In this document: positions 40,401 to 53,791 of the stretch, piece after piece
Position numbering within the stretch: position 1 is the stretch's first letter
Layout: each line of letters starts with the position of its first letter
NCBI RefSeq assembly: GCF_051014445.1
Contig: NC_135136.1
Span: 16,820,001-16,884,000 of the forward strand
Direction of reading: 5' to 3'
DNA: 64,000 nucleotides
Source of the DNA: Colletes latitarsis
Taxonomy: Eukaryota > Arthropoda > Insecta > Hymenoptera > Colletidae
Notes under the pieces: model-generated
Seen by the model: the letters and a program-made list of their open reading frames with translations, nothing else
Told to the model about the DNA's origin: nothing
Database searches by the model: none
Program-made: the position numbers and the translations under genes

Positions 40401-40970
40401 TCAAGTTTGGGAAATATGCGAAAGTACGTGCCTGACGAGGGCAAATCCCAGACCTTTCCCAGACGTAACATGCGTTATCCTCTAAAATATTGGTCGAAAC
40501 CAGGTTTCATAGACTGTTTCAGTGTGATACCACATTAACACGTGATCCAAACCAGAAGAAGCAATGGATCTGGCTAACAAGTATGAGAAATATACGACAG
40601 TATGAGCCTGATGAGGGCAAATCCCACACCTAACCGTGTCCTAACCGGCGATATCCTATAAAATGTTGAACGAGACCAGGATTAATCAACCGTTTCAGTG
40701 TGGTACCACTTTACTACGTGATCCAAACCAGAAAATGCCAGGGATCTGTTCAACAAGTATGTGATATATGCGAAAGTATGTGTCTGATGAGGGCAAATCC
40801 CAGGCCTAACCTAGACCTAACATGCGTTATCCTCTAAAATACTGATCGAAACCAGGTTTCATGGACTGTTTCAGTGTGATACCACATTAGCACGTGAACC
40901 AAACCAGAAAAAGCAATGGATCTGGCTAACACGTATGAGAAATATGCGACAGTATGAGCCTGATGAGAGC
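36220..40970 (+). repeat. Higher-order unit of ~4,751 bp (27 monomers), first copy
   Basis: It aligns to sequence starting near 40971 at an offset of 4,751 bp (27 monomers minus one base) up to about 38580/43330. After one whole monomer is missing from the later copy, the offset becomes 4,576 bp (26 monomers), for example 39351 against 43927. Differences are sparse single bases. Confidence 0.8.
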
Positions 40971-43900
40971 AAATCCCTGATCTTATCCAGACCTAACATG
41001 CGTTATCCTAAAATATTGATCGAAACCAGGTTTAATGGACTGCTTCAGTCTGGTACCACGTTACTACGTGATCCAGACTAGTGAAAACCCAGAATCTGGC
41101 CATCAAGTTTGAGAAATATGCGAACGTACGAGCCTGATGAGAGCAAATCCCAGACCTAACCAAGACCTAACAAGCGTTATCCTCTAAAATATTGATCGAG
41201 ACCAGGTATAATTGACTGTTTCAGTGTGGTACTACATCAGTATGTGATCCAATCCTGAAAAAGCAATGTATCTGGCCAACAGGTATGAGAAATATGCGAA
41301 AGTATGAGCCTGATGAGTGCAAATCCCACACCTAACCTAGACCTAACATGCGTTATCATCTAAAATATTGATCGAAACCAGGTTTAATGGACTGTTTCAG
41401 TGTGGTACCTCATTACTACGTGATCCAGACCAGAAAAAAACCCAGGATCTGGCCAACAAGTATGAGAAATATGCGAAAGTATGAGTCCGATGAGTGCAAA
41501 TCCCAGGCCTAACCATGACCTAACATGAGTTACCATCTAAAATATTTATCGAGACCAGGTTTAATGGACTGTTTCAGTGTGGTACCACCTTACTACGTGA
41601 TCCAAACCAGAAAAAGCCAGGGATCTGTTCAACAGGTATGTGAAATATGCCAAAGTATGAATCTGATGAGGGCAAATCCCAGGCCTAACCTAGACCTAAC
41701 ATGCGTTATCCTCTAAAATATTGATCGAATCCAGGTTTCATGGACTGTTTCAGTGTGATACCACATTACCACGTGATCCAAACCAGAAAAAGCAATGGAT
41801 CTGGCTAACAAGTATGAGAAATATGCGACAGTATGAGCCTGATGAGGGCAAATCCCACACCTATCCGTGTCCTACCCGGCGTTATCCTATAAAATGTTGA
41901 TCGAGACCATGATTAATCGACTGTTTCAGTGTGGTACCACTTTAGAACGTGATCCAAACCAGAAAAAGCCAGGGATCTTTACAACAAGTATGTGAATAAT
42001 GCGAACGTATGAGCCTGACGAGGGCAAATCCCAGACCTTTCCCAGACATAGCATGCGTTATCCTCTAAAATATTGGTCGAAACCAGGTTTCATGGACTGT
42101 TTCAGTGTGATACCACATTACCACGTGATCCAAACCAGAGAAAGCAATGGATCTGGCTAGCAAGTATGAGAAATATGCGACAGTATGAGCCTGATGAGGC
42201 CAAATCCCACACCTATCCGTGTCCTAACCGGCGTTATCCTATAAAATGTTGATCGAGACCAGGATTAATCGACTGTTTCAGTGTGGTACCACTATACTAC
42301 GTGATCCAAACCAGAAAAAGCCAGGGATCTGTTCAACAAGTATGTAAAATATGCGATAGTATGAGCCTGATGAGGGCAAATCCCAGGCCTAACCTAGACC
42401 TAACATGCGTTATCCTCTAAAATACTGATCGAAACCAGGTTTCATGGACTGTTTCAGTGTGATACCACATTACCACGTGTTCCAAACCAGAAAAAGCAAT
42501 GGATCTGGCTAACAAGTATGAGAAATATGCGACAGTATGAGCCTGATGAGGGCAAATCCCACACCGAACCGTGTCCTAACCGGCGTTATCCTGTAAAATG
42601 TTGAACGAGACCAGGATTAATCGACTGTTTCAGTGTGGTACCACTTTGCTACGTGAGCCAAACCAGAAAAAGCCAGGGATCTGTACAACAAGTATGTGAA
42701 AAATGCGAACGTATGAGCCTGACGAGGGCAAATCCCAGACCTATCCCAGACATAACATGCGTTGTCCTCTAAAATATTGGTCGAGACCAGGTTTCATGGA
42801 CTGTTTCAGTGTGATACCACATTACCACGTGATCCAAACCAGAAAAAGCAATGGATCTGGCTAACAAGTATGAGAAATATGCGACAGTATGAGCCTGATG
42901 AGGGCAAATCCCACACCTAACCGTGTCCTAACTGGCGTTATCCTATAAAATGGTGAACGAAACCAGGATTAATCGACTGTTTCAGTGTGGTACCACTTTA
43001 CTACGTGATCCAAACCAGAAAAAGCAAGGGATCTGCTCAACAAGTATGTGAAATATGCGAAGGTATGAGTCTGATGGGGGCAGATCCCAGACCTATCCCA
43101 GACCTGACATGCGTTATCATCTAAAATATTGATCAAAACCAGGTTTAATGGACTGTTTCAGTGTGGTACCACATTACGACGTGATCCAAACCAGAAAAAG
43201 CAATGGATCTGGCTAACAAGTATGAGAAATATGCGACAGTATGAGCCTGATAAGGGCAAATCCTAGACCTATCCCAGACCTAACTTGCGTTATCCTCTAA
43301 AATATTTATCAAGACCAGATTTAATTGAATGTTTCAGTGTGGTACCACATTACTACGTGATCCAAACCAGAAAAAACCCAGGATCCGTTCAACAAGTATG
43401 TGAGGAATGCGAAGGTATGAGCCTGATGCGGGCAAATCCTGGACCTAACCCAGACCTAACATGCGTTATCCTCTAAAATGTTGATCGTGTCCAGGTTTAA
43501 TCGACTGTTTCAGTGTGGTACCACATTACTACCTGATCCAAACCTGAAATAACCCAGGATCTGTTCAACAAGTATGTGAAGAATGCGAAAGTATGAGTCT
43601 GATGAAGGCAAATCCCAGGCCTAACCTAGACCTAACATGCGTTATCATCTAAAATATTGATCGAAACCGGGTTTAATGGACTGTTTCAGTGTGGTACCAC
43701 ATTACTACGTGATCCAGACCAGAAAAAAACCCAGGATCTGGCCAACAAGTATGAGAAATATGCGAAAGTATGAGTCCGATGAGTGCAAATCCCAGGCCTA
43801 ACCAAGACCTAACATGAGTTATCATCTAAAATATTTATCGAGACCAGGTTGAATTGACTGCTATAGGGCGGTACAACATCACTACGTGATCCAAACCAGT

Positions 43901-45030
43901 GAAAGCACAGAATCTGGCCATCAAGTTTGAGAAATATGCGAAACTATGAGCCTGATGAGGGCAAATCCCAGACCTATCCCAGACCTAACATGCGTTATCC
44001 TCTAAAATATTTATCAAGACCAGGTTTAATTAAATGTTTCAGTGTGGTACCACATTACTACGTGATCCAAACCAGAAAAACCCAGGATCTGTTTCCACAA
44101 GCATGTGAAGAATGCGAAGGTATGAGTCTGATGAGGGCAGATCCCAGACCTATCCCAGACCTAACATGCGTTATCATCTAAAATATTGATCAAAACCAGG
44201 TTTAATGGACTGTTTCAGTGTGGTACCACATTACTACGTGATCCTAACCAGAAAAAACCCAGGATCCGTTCAACAAGTATGTGAGGAATGCGAAAGTATG
44301 AGTCTGATGAGGGAAAATCCGACACCTATCCGTGTTCTAACCGGCGTTATCCTATAGAACGTTGATCGAGACCAGGATTAATCGACTGTTTCAGTGTGGT
44401 ACCACTATACTACGTGATCGAAACCAGAAAAAGCCAGGGATCTGTTCAACAAGTATGTAAAATATGCGATAGTATGAGTCTGATGAGGGCAAATCCCAGG
44501 CCTGACCTAAACCTAACATGCGTTATCATCTAAAATATTTATCGAGACCAGGTTGAATTGACTGTTTCAGTGTGGTAACACATTACTACGTGATCCAAAC
44601 CAGAGAAAGCCAGGGATCTGTTCAACAAGTATGTAAAATATGCGATAGTATGAGTCTGACAAGGGCAAATCCCAGGCCTAACCTAGACCTAACATGCGTT
44701 ATCCTCTAAAATACTGATCGAAACCAGGTTTCATGGACTGTTTCAGTGTGATACCACATTACCACATGATCCAAATCAGAAAAAGCAATGGATCTGGCTA
44801 ACAAGTATGAGAAATATGCGACAGTATGAGCCTGATGAGAGCAAATCCCAGATCTTATCCAGACCTAACATGCGTTATCCTCAAAAATATTGATCGAAAC
44901 CAGGTTTAATGGACTGTTTCAGTGTGGTACCACGTTACTACGTGATCCAGACCAGTGAAAGCCCAGAATCTGGCCATCAAGTTTGGGAAATATGCGAAAG
45001 TACGTGCCTGACGAGGGCAAATCCCAGACC
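40971..45030 (+). repeat. Higher-order unit, second copy (one monomer shorter)
   Basis: Partner of the 36220-40970 unit. Near 43331 it lacks one 176-bp monomer, going from 'tttaattgaatgtttcag' straight into the 'ggatccgttcaac' type. Homology at the 4,576-bp offset fades near 45030, where the array instead resumes a segment like 42,450. Confidence 0.8.
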
Positions 45031-45069
45031 TATCCCAGACATAACATGCGTTATCCTCTAAGATATTGG

Positions 45070-46980
45070 TCGGAACCAGGTTTCATGGACTGTTTCAGTG
45101 TGATACCACATTACCACGTGCTCCAAACCAGAAAAAGCAGTGGATCTGGCTAACAAGTATGAGAAATATGCGACAGTATGAGCCTGATGAGGGCAAATCC
45201 CACACCGAACCGTGTCCTAACCGGCGTTATCCTGTAAAATGTTGAACGAGACCAGGATTAATCGACTGTTTCAGTGTGGTACCACTTTGCTACGTGAGCC
45301 AAACCAGAAAAAGCCAGGGATCTGTACAACAAGTATGTGAAAAATGCGAACGTATGAGCCTGACGAGGGCAAATCCCAGACCTATCCCAGACATAACATG
45401 CGTTGTCCTCTAAAATATTGGTCGAGACCAGGTTTCATGGACTGTTTCAGTGTGATACCACATTACCACGTGATCCAAACCAGAAAAAGCAATGGATCTG
45501 GCTAACAAGTATGAGAAATATGCGACAGTATGAGCCTGATGAGGGCAAATCCCACACCTAACCGTGTCCTAACCGGCGTTATCCTATAAAATGTTGAACG
45601 AAACCAGGATTAATCGACTGTTTCAGTGTGGTACCACTTTACTACGTGATCCAAACCAGAAAAAGCAAGGGATCTGCTCAACAAGTATGTGAAATATGCG
45701 AAGGTATGAGTCTGATGGGGGCAGATCCCAGACCTATCCCAGACCTGACATGCGTTATCATCTAAAATATTGATCAAAACCAGGTTTAATGGACTGTTTC
45801 AGTGTGGTACCACATTACGACGTGATCCAAACCAGAAAAAGCAATGGATCTGGCTAACAAGTATGAGAAATATGCGACAGTATGAGCCTGATAAGGGCAA
45901 ATCCTAGACCTATCCCAGACCTAACATGCGTTATCCCCTAAAATATTTATCAAGACCAGGTTTAATTGAATGTTCCAGTGTGGTACCACATTACTACGTG
46001 ATCCAAACCAGAAAAACCCAGGATCTGTTCAACAAGCATGTGAAGAATGCGAAGGTATGAGTCTGATGAGGGCAGATCCCAGATCTGTCCCAGACCTAAC
46101 ATGCGTTATCATCTAAAATATTGATCAAAACCAGGTTTAATGGACTGTTTCAGTGTGGTACCACGTTACTACGTGATCCTAACCAGAAAAAACCCAGGAT
46201 CCGTTCAACAAGTATGTGAGGAATGCGAAGGTATGAGCCTGATGCGGGCAAATCCTGGACCTAACCCAGACCTAACATGCGTTAACCTCTAAAATGTTGA
46301 TCGTGTCCAGGTTTAATCGGCTGTTTCAGTGTGGTACCACATTACTACCTGATCCAAACCTGAAATAACCCAGGATCTGTTCAACAAGTATGTGAAGAAT
46401 GCGAAAGTATGAGTCTGATGAAGGCAAATCCCAGGCCTAACCTAGACCTAACATGCGTTATCATCTAAAATATTGATCGAAACCAGGTTTAATGGACAGT
46501 TTCAGCGTGGTACCACATTACTACGTGATCCAGACCAGAAAAAAACCCAGGATCTGGCCAACAAGTATGAGAAATATGCGAAAGTATGAGCCCGATGAGT
46601 GCAAATCCCAGGCCTAACCAAGACCTAACATGAGCTATCGTCTAAAATATTTATCGAGACCAGGTTGAATTGACTGCTATAGGGCGGTACAACATCACTA
46701 CGTGATCCAAACCAGTGAAAGCACAGAATCTGGCCAACAAGTTTGAGAAATATGCGAAACTATGAGCCTGATGAGGGCAAATCCCAGACCTATCCCAGAC
46801 CTAACATGCGTTATCCTCTAAAATATTTACCAAGACCAGGTTTAATTGAATGTTTCAGTGTGGTACCACATTACTACGTGATCCAAACCAGAAAAACCCA
46901 GGATCTGTTCAACAAGCATGTGAAGAATGCGAAGGTATGAGTCTGATGAGGGCAGATCCCAGACCTATCCCAGACCTAAC
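45070..46980 (+). repeat. Third-generation partial copy of ~42.4-44.2 kb (offset ~2,641-2,816 bp)
   Basis: The offset is 2,641 bp (15 monomers plus 1) in the left part, for example 'tgctacgtgagccaaacc' at ~42655 and ~45295. It becomes 2,816 bp (16 monomers) in the right part, where this copy keeps the monomer missing near 43331. It therefore matches the 36.2-41.0 kb arrangement there. Confidence 0.75.
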
Positions 46981-47299
46981 ATGCGTTATCATCTAAAATA
47001 TTGATCAAAACCAGGTTTAATGGACTGTTTCAGTGTGGTACCACATTACTTCGTGATCCTAACCAGAAAAAACCCAGGATCCGTTCAACAAGTATGTGAG
47101 GAATGCGAAAGTATGAGTCTGATGAGGGAAAATCGCAGGCGTAACCTAGACCTAACATGCGTTATCCTCTAAAATATTGGTCGAAACCAGGTTTCATGGA
47201 CTGTTTCAGTGTGATACCACATTACCACGTGATCCAAACCAGAAAAAGCAATGGATCTGGCTAACAAGTATGAGAAATATGCGACAGTATGAGCCTGAT

Positions 47300-49130
47300 G
47301 AGGGCAAATCCGACACCTAACCGTGTCCTAACCGGCGTTATCCTATAAAATGTTGATCGAGTCCAGGATTAATCGACTGTTTCAGTGTGGTACCACTATA
47401 CTACGTGATCCAAACCAGAAAAAGCCAGGGATCTGTTCAACAAGTATTTAAAATATGCGATAGTATGAGACTGATGAGGGCAAATCCCAGGCCTGAACTA
47501 GACCAAACATGCGTTATCCTCTAAAATACTGATCGAAACCAGGTTTCATGGACTGTTTCAGTGTGATACCACAGTACACTGTACGTGATCCAAACCAGAA
47601 AAAGCAATGGATCTGGCTAACAAGTATGAGAAATATACGACAGTATGAGCCTGATGAGGGCAAATCCGACACCTAACCGTGTCCTAACCGGCGTTATCCT
47701 ATAAAATGTTGAACGAGACCAGGATTAATCGACTGTTTCAGTGTGGTACCACTTTACTACGTGATCCAAACCAGAAATAGCCAGGGATCTGTTCAACAAG
47801 TATGTGAAGTATGCGAAAGTATGAGTCTGATGAGGGGAAATCCCAGGCCTAACCTATACCTAATATGCGTTATCCTCTAAAATATTGATCGAAAGCAGCT
47901 TTAATGGACTGTTTCAGTGTGGTACCACATTAGTACGTGATCCAAACCAGAATAAGCCAGGGATCTGTTCAACAAGAATGTGAAAAACTCGAATATATGA
48001 CCCTGATGAGAGCAAATCCCAGACCTAACCAAGACCTAACATGCGTTATTCTCTAAAATATTGATCGAAACCAGGTTTAATCGACTGTTTCAGAGTGGTA
48101 CCACATTACTACCTGATCCAAACCAGAAATAACCCAGGATCCGTTCAACAAGTATGTGAAGAATGCGAAAGTATGAGTCTGATGAGGGCAAATCCCAGGC
48201 CTAACCTAGACCTAACATGCGTTATCATCTAAAATATTTATCGAGACCAGGTTGAATTGACTGTTTCAGTGTGGTATCACATTACTGCGTGATCCAAACC
48301 AGAAAAAGCCCAGGACCTGTTCAACAAGCATGTGAAGAATGCGAAGGTATGAGTCTGATGTGGGCAGATCCCAGACCTATCCCAGACCTAACATGCGTTA
48401 TCATCTAAAATATTGACCAAAACCAGGTTTAATGGACTGTTTCAGTGTGGTACCACCTTACTACGTGATCCAAACCAGAAAAAGCCAGGGATCTGTTCAA
48501 CAGGTATGTGAAATATGCGAAAGTATGAGTCTGATGAGGGCAAATCCCAGGCCTAACCTAGACCTATCATGCGTTATGCTCTAAAATATTGATCGAAACC
48601 AGGTCTAATGGACCGTTTCAGTGTGGTACCACATTACTACGTGATCCAGACCAGAAAAAGCCCTGTATCTGGCCAACAAGTATGAGAAATATGCGAAAGT
48701 ATGAGCCTGATGCGGGCAAATCCTGCACCTGACCCAGACCTAACATGCGTTATCCTCTAAAATATTGATCGAGACCAGGTATAATTGACTGTTTCAGTGT
48801 GGTACTACATCAGTATGTGATCCAATCCAGAGAAAGCAACGTATCTGACCAACAGGTATGAGAAATATGCGAAAGTATGAGCCTGGTGAGTGCAAATCCC
48901 ACACCTAACCGAGTCCTAACCGGCGTTATCCTCTAAAATGTTGATCGTGTCCAGGTTTAATCGACTGTTTCAGTGTGGTACCACATTACTACGTGATCCA
49001 AACCAGAAAAACCCAGGATCTGTTCAACAAGCATGTGAAGAATGCGAAGGTATGAGTCTGATGAGGGCAGATCCCAGACCTATCCCAGACCTAACATGCG
49101 TTATCATCTAAAATATTGATCAAAACCAGG
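47300..49130 (+). repeat. Family-B segment also present at ~61.3-63.4 kb
   Basis: It shares rare features with the segment beyond the retrotransposon: the 'acagtacactgt' insertion, 'ccagaaatagccaggg', 'ccagaataagccagggatc' with 'aagaatgtgaaaaactcgaa', and 'gagaaagcaacgtatctgacc'. The offset is 14,278 bp near 47711/61989. That span includes the 1.75-kb retrotransposon insertion. Confidence 0.8.
47571..47582 (+). repeat. Rare inverted-repeat variant in a family-B monomer
   Basis: 'acagtacactgt' replaces the usual 'acattacc' between 'tgatacc' and 'acgtgatcc', adding four bases and creating ACAGT/ACTGT arms around AC. The same variant is at 49158-49169 and, with one change, at 61849-61860, so it traces related blocks. 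Confidence 0.8.
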
Positions 49131-49564
49131 TTTAATGGACTGTTTCAGTGTGATACCACAGTACACTGTACGTGATCCAAACCAGAAAAAGCAATGGATC
49201 TGGCTAACAAGTATGAGAAATATACGACAGTATGAGCCTGATGAGGGCAAATCCGACACCTAACCGTGTCCTAACCGGCGATATCCTATAAAATGTTGAA
49301 CGAGACCAGGATTATTCGGCCGTTTCAGTGTGGTACCACTATACTACGTGATCCAAACCAGAAAAAGCCAGGGATCTGTTCAACAAGTATGTGAAGTATG
49401 CGAAAGTATGAGTCTGATGAGGGCAAATCCCAGATCCTATCCAGACCTAACATACGTTATCCTCAAAAATATTGATCGAAACCAGGTTTAATGGACTGTT
49501 TCAGTGTGGTACCACCTTACTACGTGATCCAAACCAGAAAAAGCCAGGGATCTGTTCAACAGGT

Positions 49565-51500
49565 ATGTGAAATATGCGAAAGTATGAGTCTGATGAGGGC
49601 AATCCCCAGGCCTAACCTAGACCTAACATGCGTTATCCTCTAAAATACTGATCGAAACCAGGTTTCATGGACTGTTTCAGTGTGATACCACATTACGACG
49701 TGATCCAAACCAGAAAAAGCAATGGATCTGGCTGACAAGTATGAGAAATATGCGACAGTATGAGCCTGATGAGGGCAAATCCCACACCTAACCGTGTCCT
49801 AACCGGCGTTATCCTGTAAAATGTTGAACGAGACCAGGTTTAATGGACTGTTTCAGTGTGGTACCACCTTACTACGTGATCCAAACCAGAAAAAGCCAGG
49901 GATGTGTTCAACAGGTATGTGAAATATGCGAAAGTATGAGTCTGATGAGGGCAAATCCCAGGCCTAACCTAGACCTAACATGCGTTATCCTCTAAAATAT
50001 TGATCGAATCCAGGTTTCATCGACTGTTTCAGTGTGATACCACATTACCACGTGATCCAAACCAGAAAAAGCAATGGTTCTGGCTAACAAGTATGAGGAA
50101 TATGCGACAGTATGAGCCTGATGAGGGCAAATCCCACACCTATCCGTGACCTACCCGGCGTTATCCTATAAATTGTTGATCGAGATCAGGATTAATCGAC
50201 TGTTTCAGTGTGGTACCACTTTAGAACGTGATCCAAACCAGAAAAAGCCAGGGATCTTTACATCAAGTATGTGAAAAATGCGAACGTATGAGCCTGACGA
50301 GGGCAAATCCCAGACCTTTCCCAGACATAACATGCGTTATCCTCTAAAATATTGGTCGAAACCAGGTTTCATGGACTGTTTCAGTGTGATACCACATTAC
50401 CACGTGATCCTAACCAGAGAAAGCAATGGATCTGGCTAACAAGTATGAGAAATATGCGACAGTATGAGCCTGATGAGGCCAAATCCCACACCTATCCGTG
50501 TCCTAACCGGCGTTATCCTATAAAATGTTGATCGAGACCAGGATTAATCGACTGTTTCAGTGTGGTACCACTATACTACGTGATCCAAACCAGAAAAAGC
50601 CAGGGATCTGTTCAACAAGTATGTAAAATATGCGATAGTATGAGTCTGATGAGGGCAAATCCCAGGCCTAACCTAGACCTAACATGCGTTATCCTCTAAA
50701 ATACTGATCGAAACCAGGTTTCATGGACTGTTTCAGTGTGATACCACATTACCACGTGATCCAAATCTGAAAAAGCAATGGATCTGGCTAACAAGTATGA
50801 GATATATGCGACAGTATGAGCCTGATGAGGGCAAATCCTAGACCGAACCCAGACCTAACATGCGTTATCCTCTAAAATATTGATCGAAAACAGGTTTAGT
50901 TGACTGCTTCTGAGTGGTACCACTTTACTACGTGATCCAAACCAGAAAAAGCCCCAGAATCTGGCCATCAAGTATGAGAAATATGCGAACGTACGAGCCA
51001 GCTGAGAGCAAATCCCAGACCTAACCAAGACCTAACATGCGTTATTCTCTAGAATATTGATCGATACCTGGTTTAATCGACTGTTTCAGTGTGGTACCAC
51101 TTTACTACGTGATCCAAACCAGAAAAAGCCAGGGATCTGTTCAACAGGTATGTGAAATATGCGAAAGTATGAGTCTGATGAGGGCAAACCCCAGGCCTAA
51201 CCTAGACCTAACATGCGTTATCCTCTAAAATACCGATCGAAACCAGGTTTCATGGACTGTTTCAGTGTGATACCACATTACGACATGATCCAAACCAGAA
51301 AAAGCAATGGATCTGGCTAACAAGTATGAGAAATATGCGACAGTATGAGCCTGATGAGTTCAAACCCAGGCCAAACCTAGACATAACATGCGTTATCCTG
51401 TAAAGTATTGATCAAAACCAGGTTTAATCGACTGTTTCAGTGTGGTACCACATTACTATGTGATCCAAGCCAGAAAAAAACCCAGTATTCGTTCAACAAG
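49565..51500 (+). repeat. ~1.94-kb block duplicated at 53792-55727, first copy
   Basis: It aligns at an offset of 4,227 bp (24 monomers plus 3), for example 'gatcgaaaacaggtttagtt' near 50882 and 55109. Private features are 'gactgcttctgagtggtac', 'acgagccagctgagagc' and 'cctgatgagttcaaacccag'. Only occasional mismatches were seen. Confidence 0.83.
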
Positions 51501-53791
51501 TATGTGAAGAATGCGAAAGTATGTGTCTGATGAGGGAAAATCCCAGGCCTAACTTAGACCTGACATGTGTTACCCTCTAAAATATTGATCGAAACCAGGT
51601 TTAATGGACTGTTTCAGTGTGGTACCACATCACTACGTGATGCAAACCTGAAAAATACCCAGGCTCCGTTCAACATGTATGTGAAGAATGCGAAAGTATG
51701 TGTCTGATGAGGGAAAATCCCAGGCCTAACCTAGTACTAACATGCGTTTCCCTCAAAAATATTTATCAGTACCAGGTTTAATTGAATGTTTCAGTGTGGT
51801 ACCACATTTCTACGTGATCCAAACCAGAAAAAACCCAGGATCTGTTCAACAAGTATGTGGAAAATGCGAAAGTATGTGTCTGATGAGGGCAAATCCCAGG
51901 CCTAACCCAGACCTAAAATGCGATATCCTCTAAAATATTGATCAAAACCAGGTTTAATGGACTGTTTCAGTGTGGTACCACCTTACTACGTGATCCAAAC
52001 CAGAAAAAGCCAGGGATCTGTTTAACAGGTATGTGAAATATGCGAAAGTATGAGTCTGATGAGGGCAAATCCCAGGCCTAACCTAGACCTAACATGCGTT
52101 ATCCTCTAAAATATTGATCGAATCCAGGTTTCATGGACTGTTTCAGTGTGATACCACATTACCACGTGATCCAAACCAGAAAAAGCAATGGATCTGGCTA
52201 ACAAGTATGAGGAATATGCGACAGTATGGGCCTGATGAGGGCAAATCCCACACCTATCCGTGACCTACCCGGCGTTATCCTATGAAATGTTGATCGAGAT
52301 CAGGATTAATCGACTGTTTCAGTGTGGTACCACTTTAGAACGTGATCCAAACCAGAAAAAGCCAGGGATCTTTACATCAAGTATGTGAAAAATGCGAACG
52401 TATGAGCCTGACGAGGGCAAATCCCAGACCTTTCCCAGACATAACATGCGTTATCCTCTAAAATACTGATCGAAACCAGGTTTCATGGATTGTTTCAGTG
52501 TGATACCACATTACGACATGATCCAAACCAGAAAAAGCAATGGATCGGGCTAACAAGTATGAGAAATATGCGACAGTATGAGCCTGATGAGTGCAAATCC
52601 TAGACCTAACCCAGACCTAACATGCGTTATCCTCTAAAATATTTATCAAGACCAGGTTTAATTGACTGTTTCAGTGTGGCATCACATTACTACGTGATCC
52701 AAACCAGTGGGAGCCCAGTATCTGGCCAACAAGAATGAGAAATATGCGAAAGTATGACCCTGATGAAAGCAAATCGCAGACCTTATCCAGACCTAGCATA
52801 TGTTATCCTCAAAAATATTGGTCGAAACCAGGTTTAATGGACTGTCTCAGTGTGGTACCACGTTACTACGTGATCCAGATCAGTGAAAGCCCAGAATCTG
52901 GCCATCAAATATGAGAAATATGCGAACGTACGATCCTGATGAGAGCAAATCCCAGACCTAACCAAGACCTAACATGCGCGAAGTTCTAAAATATTGATCG
53001 AAACCAGGTTTAATGGACTGATGCAGCGTGGTACCACATTACTACGTGATCCAGACCAGAAAAAAACCCAGGATCTGGCCAACAAGTATGCGAAATATGC
53101 GAAAGTATGAGTCTGATGAGGCCAAATCCCAGGACTAACCTTGACCTAGCATGAGTTATCCTCTAAACTATTCATCGAAACCAGGTTTAATGGGCTGTAT
53201 CAGTGTGATACCACATTACCACATGATCCAAACCAGGAAAAGCCCGGGATCGGGCCAACTAGTATGTGAAGAATGCGAAAGTATGAGCCTGACGAGGGCA
53301 AATCCCGGACCTATCCCAGACATAACCTGCGTTATCCTCCAAAATATTGATCGAAACCAGGTTTAATTGACTGTTTCAGTGTGGTACCACATTACTACGT
53401 GATCCAAACCAGAAAAAGCCCGGAACCTGGTAATCAAGTATGAGAAATATCCGAAAATACGAGCCTGATGAGAGCAAATCCCAGACCTTACCTAGACCTA
53501 ACATGAGTTACTCTCTAAGATATTGATCGAAACCAGGTTTAATGGACTGTTTCAGTGTGGTACCACATTACTACGTGATACAAACCCGAAAAAACCCAGG
53601 ATCTGTTCAACAAGTATGTGTAGAATGCGAAAGTATGTGTCTGATTAGGGCAAATCCCAGGCCTAACCTAGGCATAACATGCGTTATCCTCTAAAATATT
53701 GATCGAAACCAGGTTTAATCGACTGTTACAGTGTGGTACCACATTACTATGTGATCCAAACCAGAAAAAGCCAGGGATCTGTTCAACAAGT

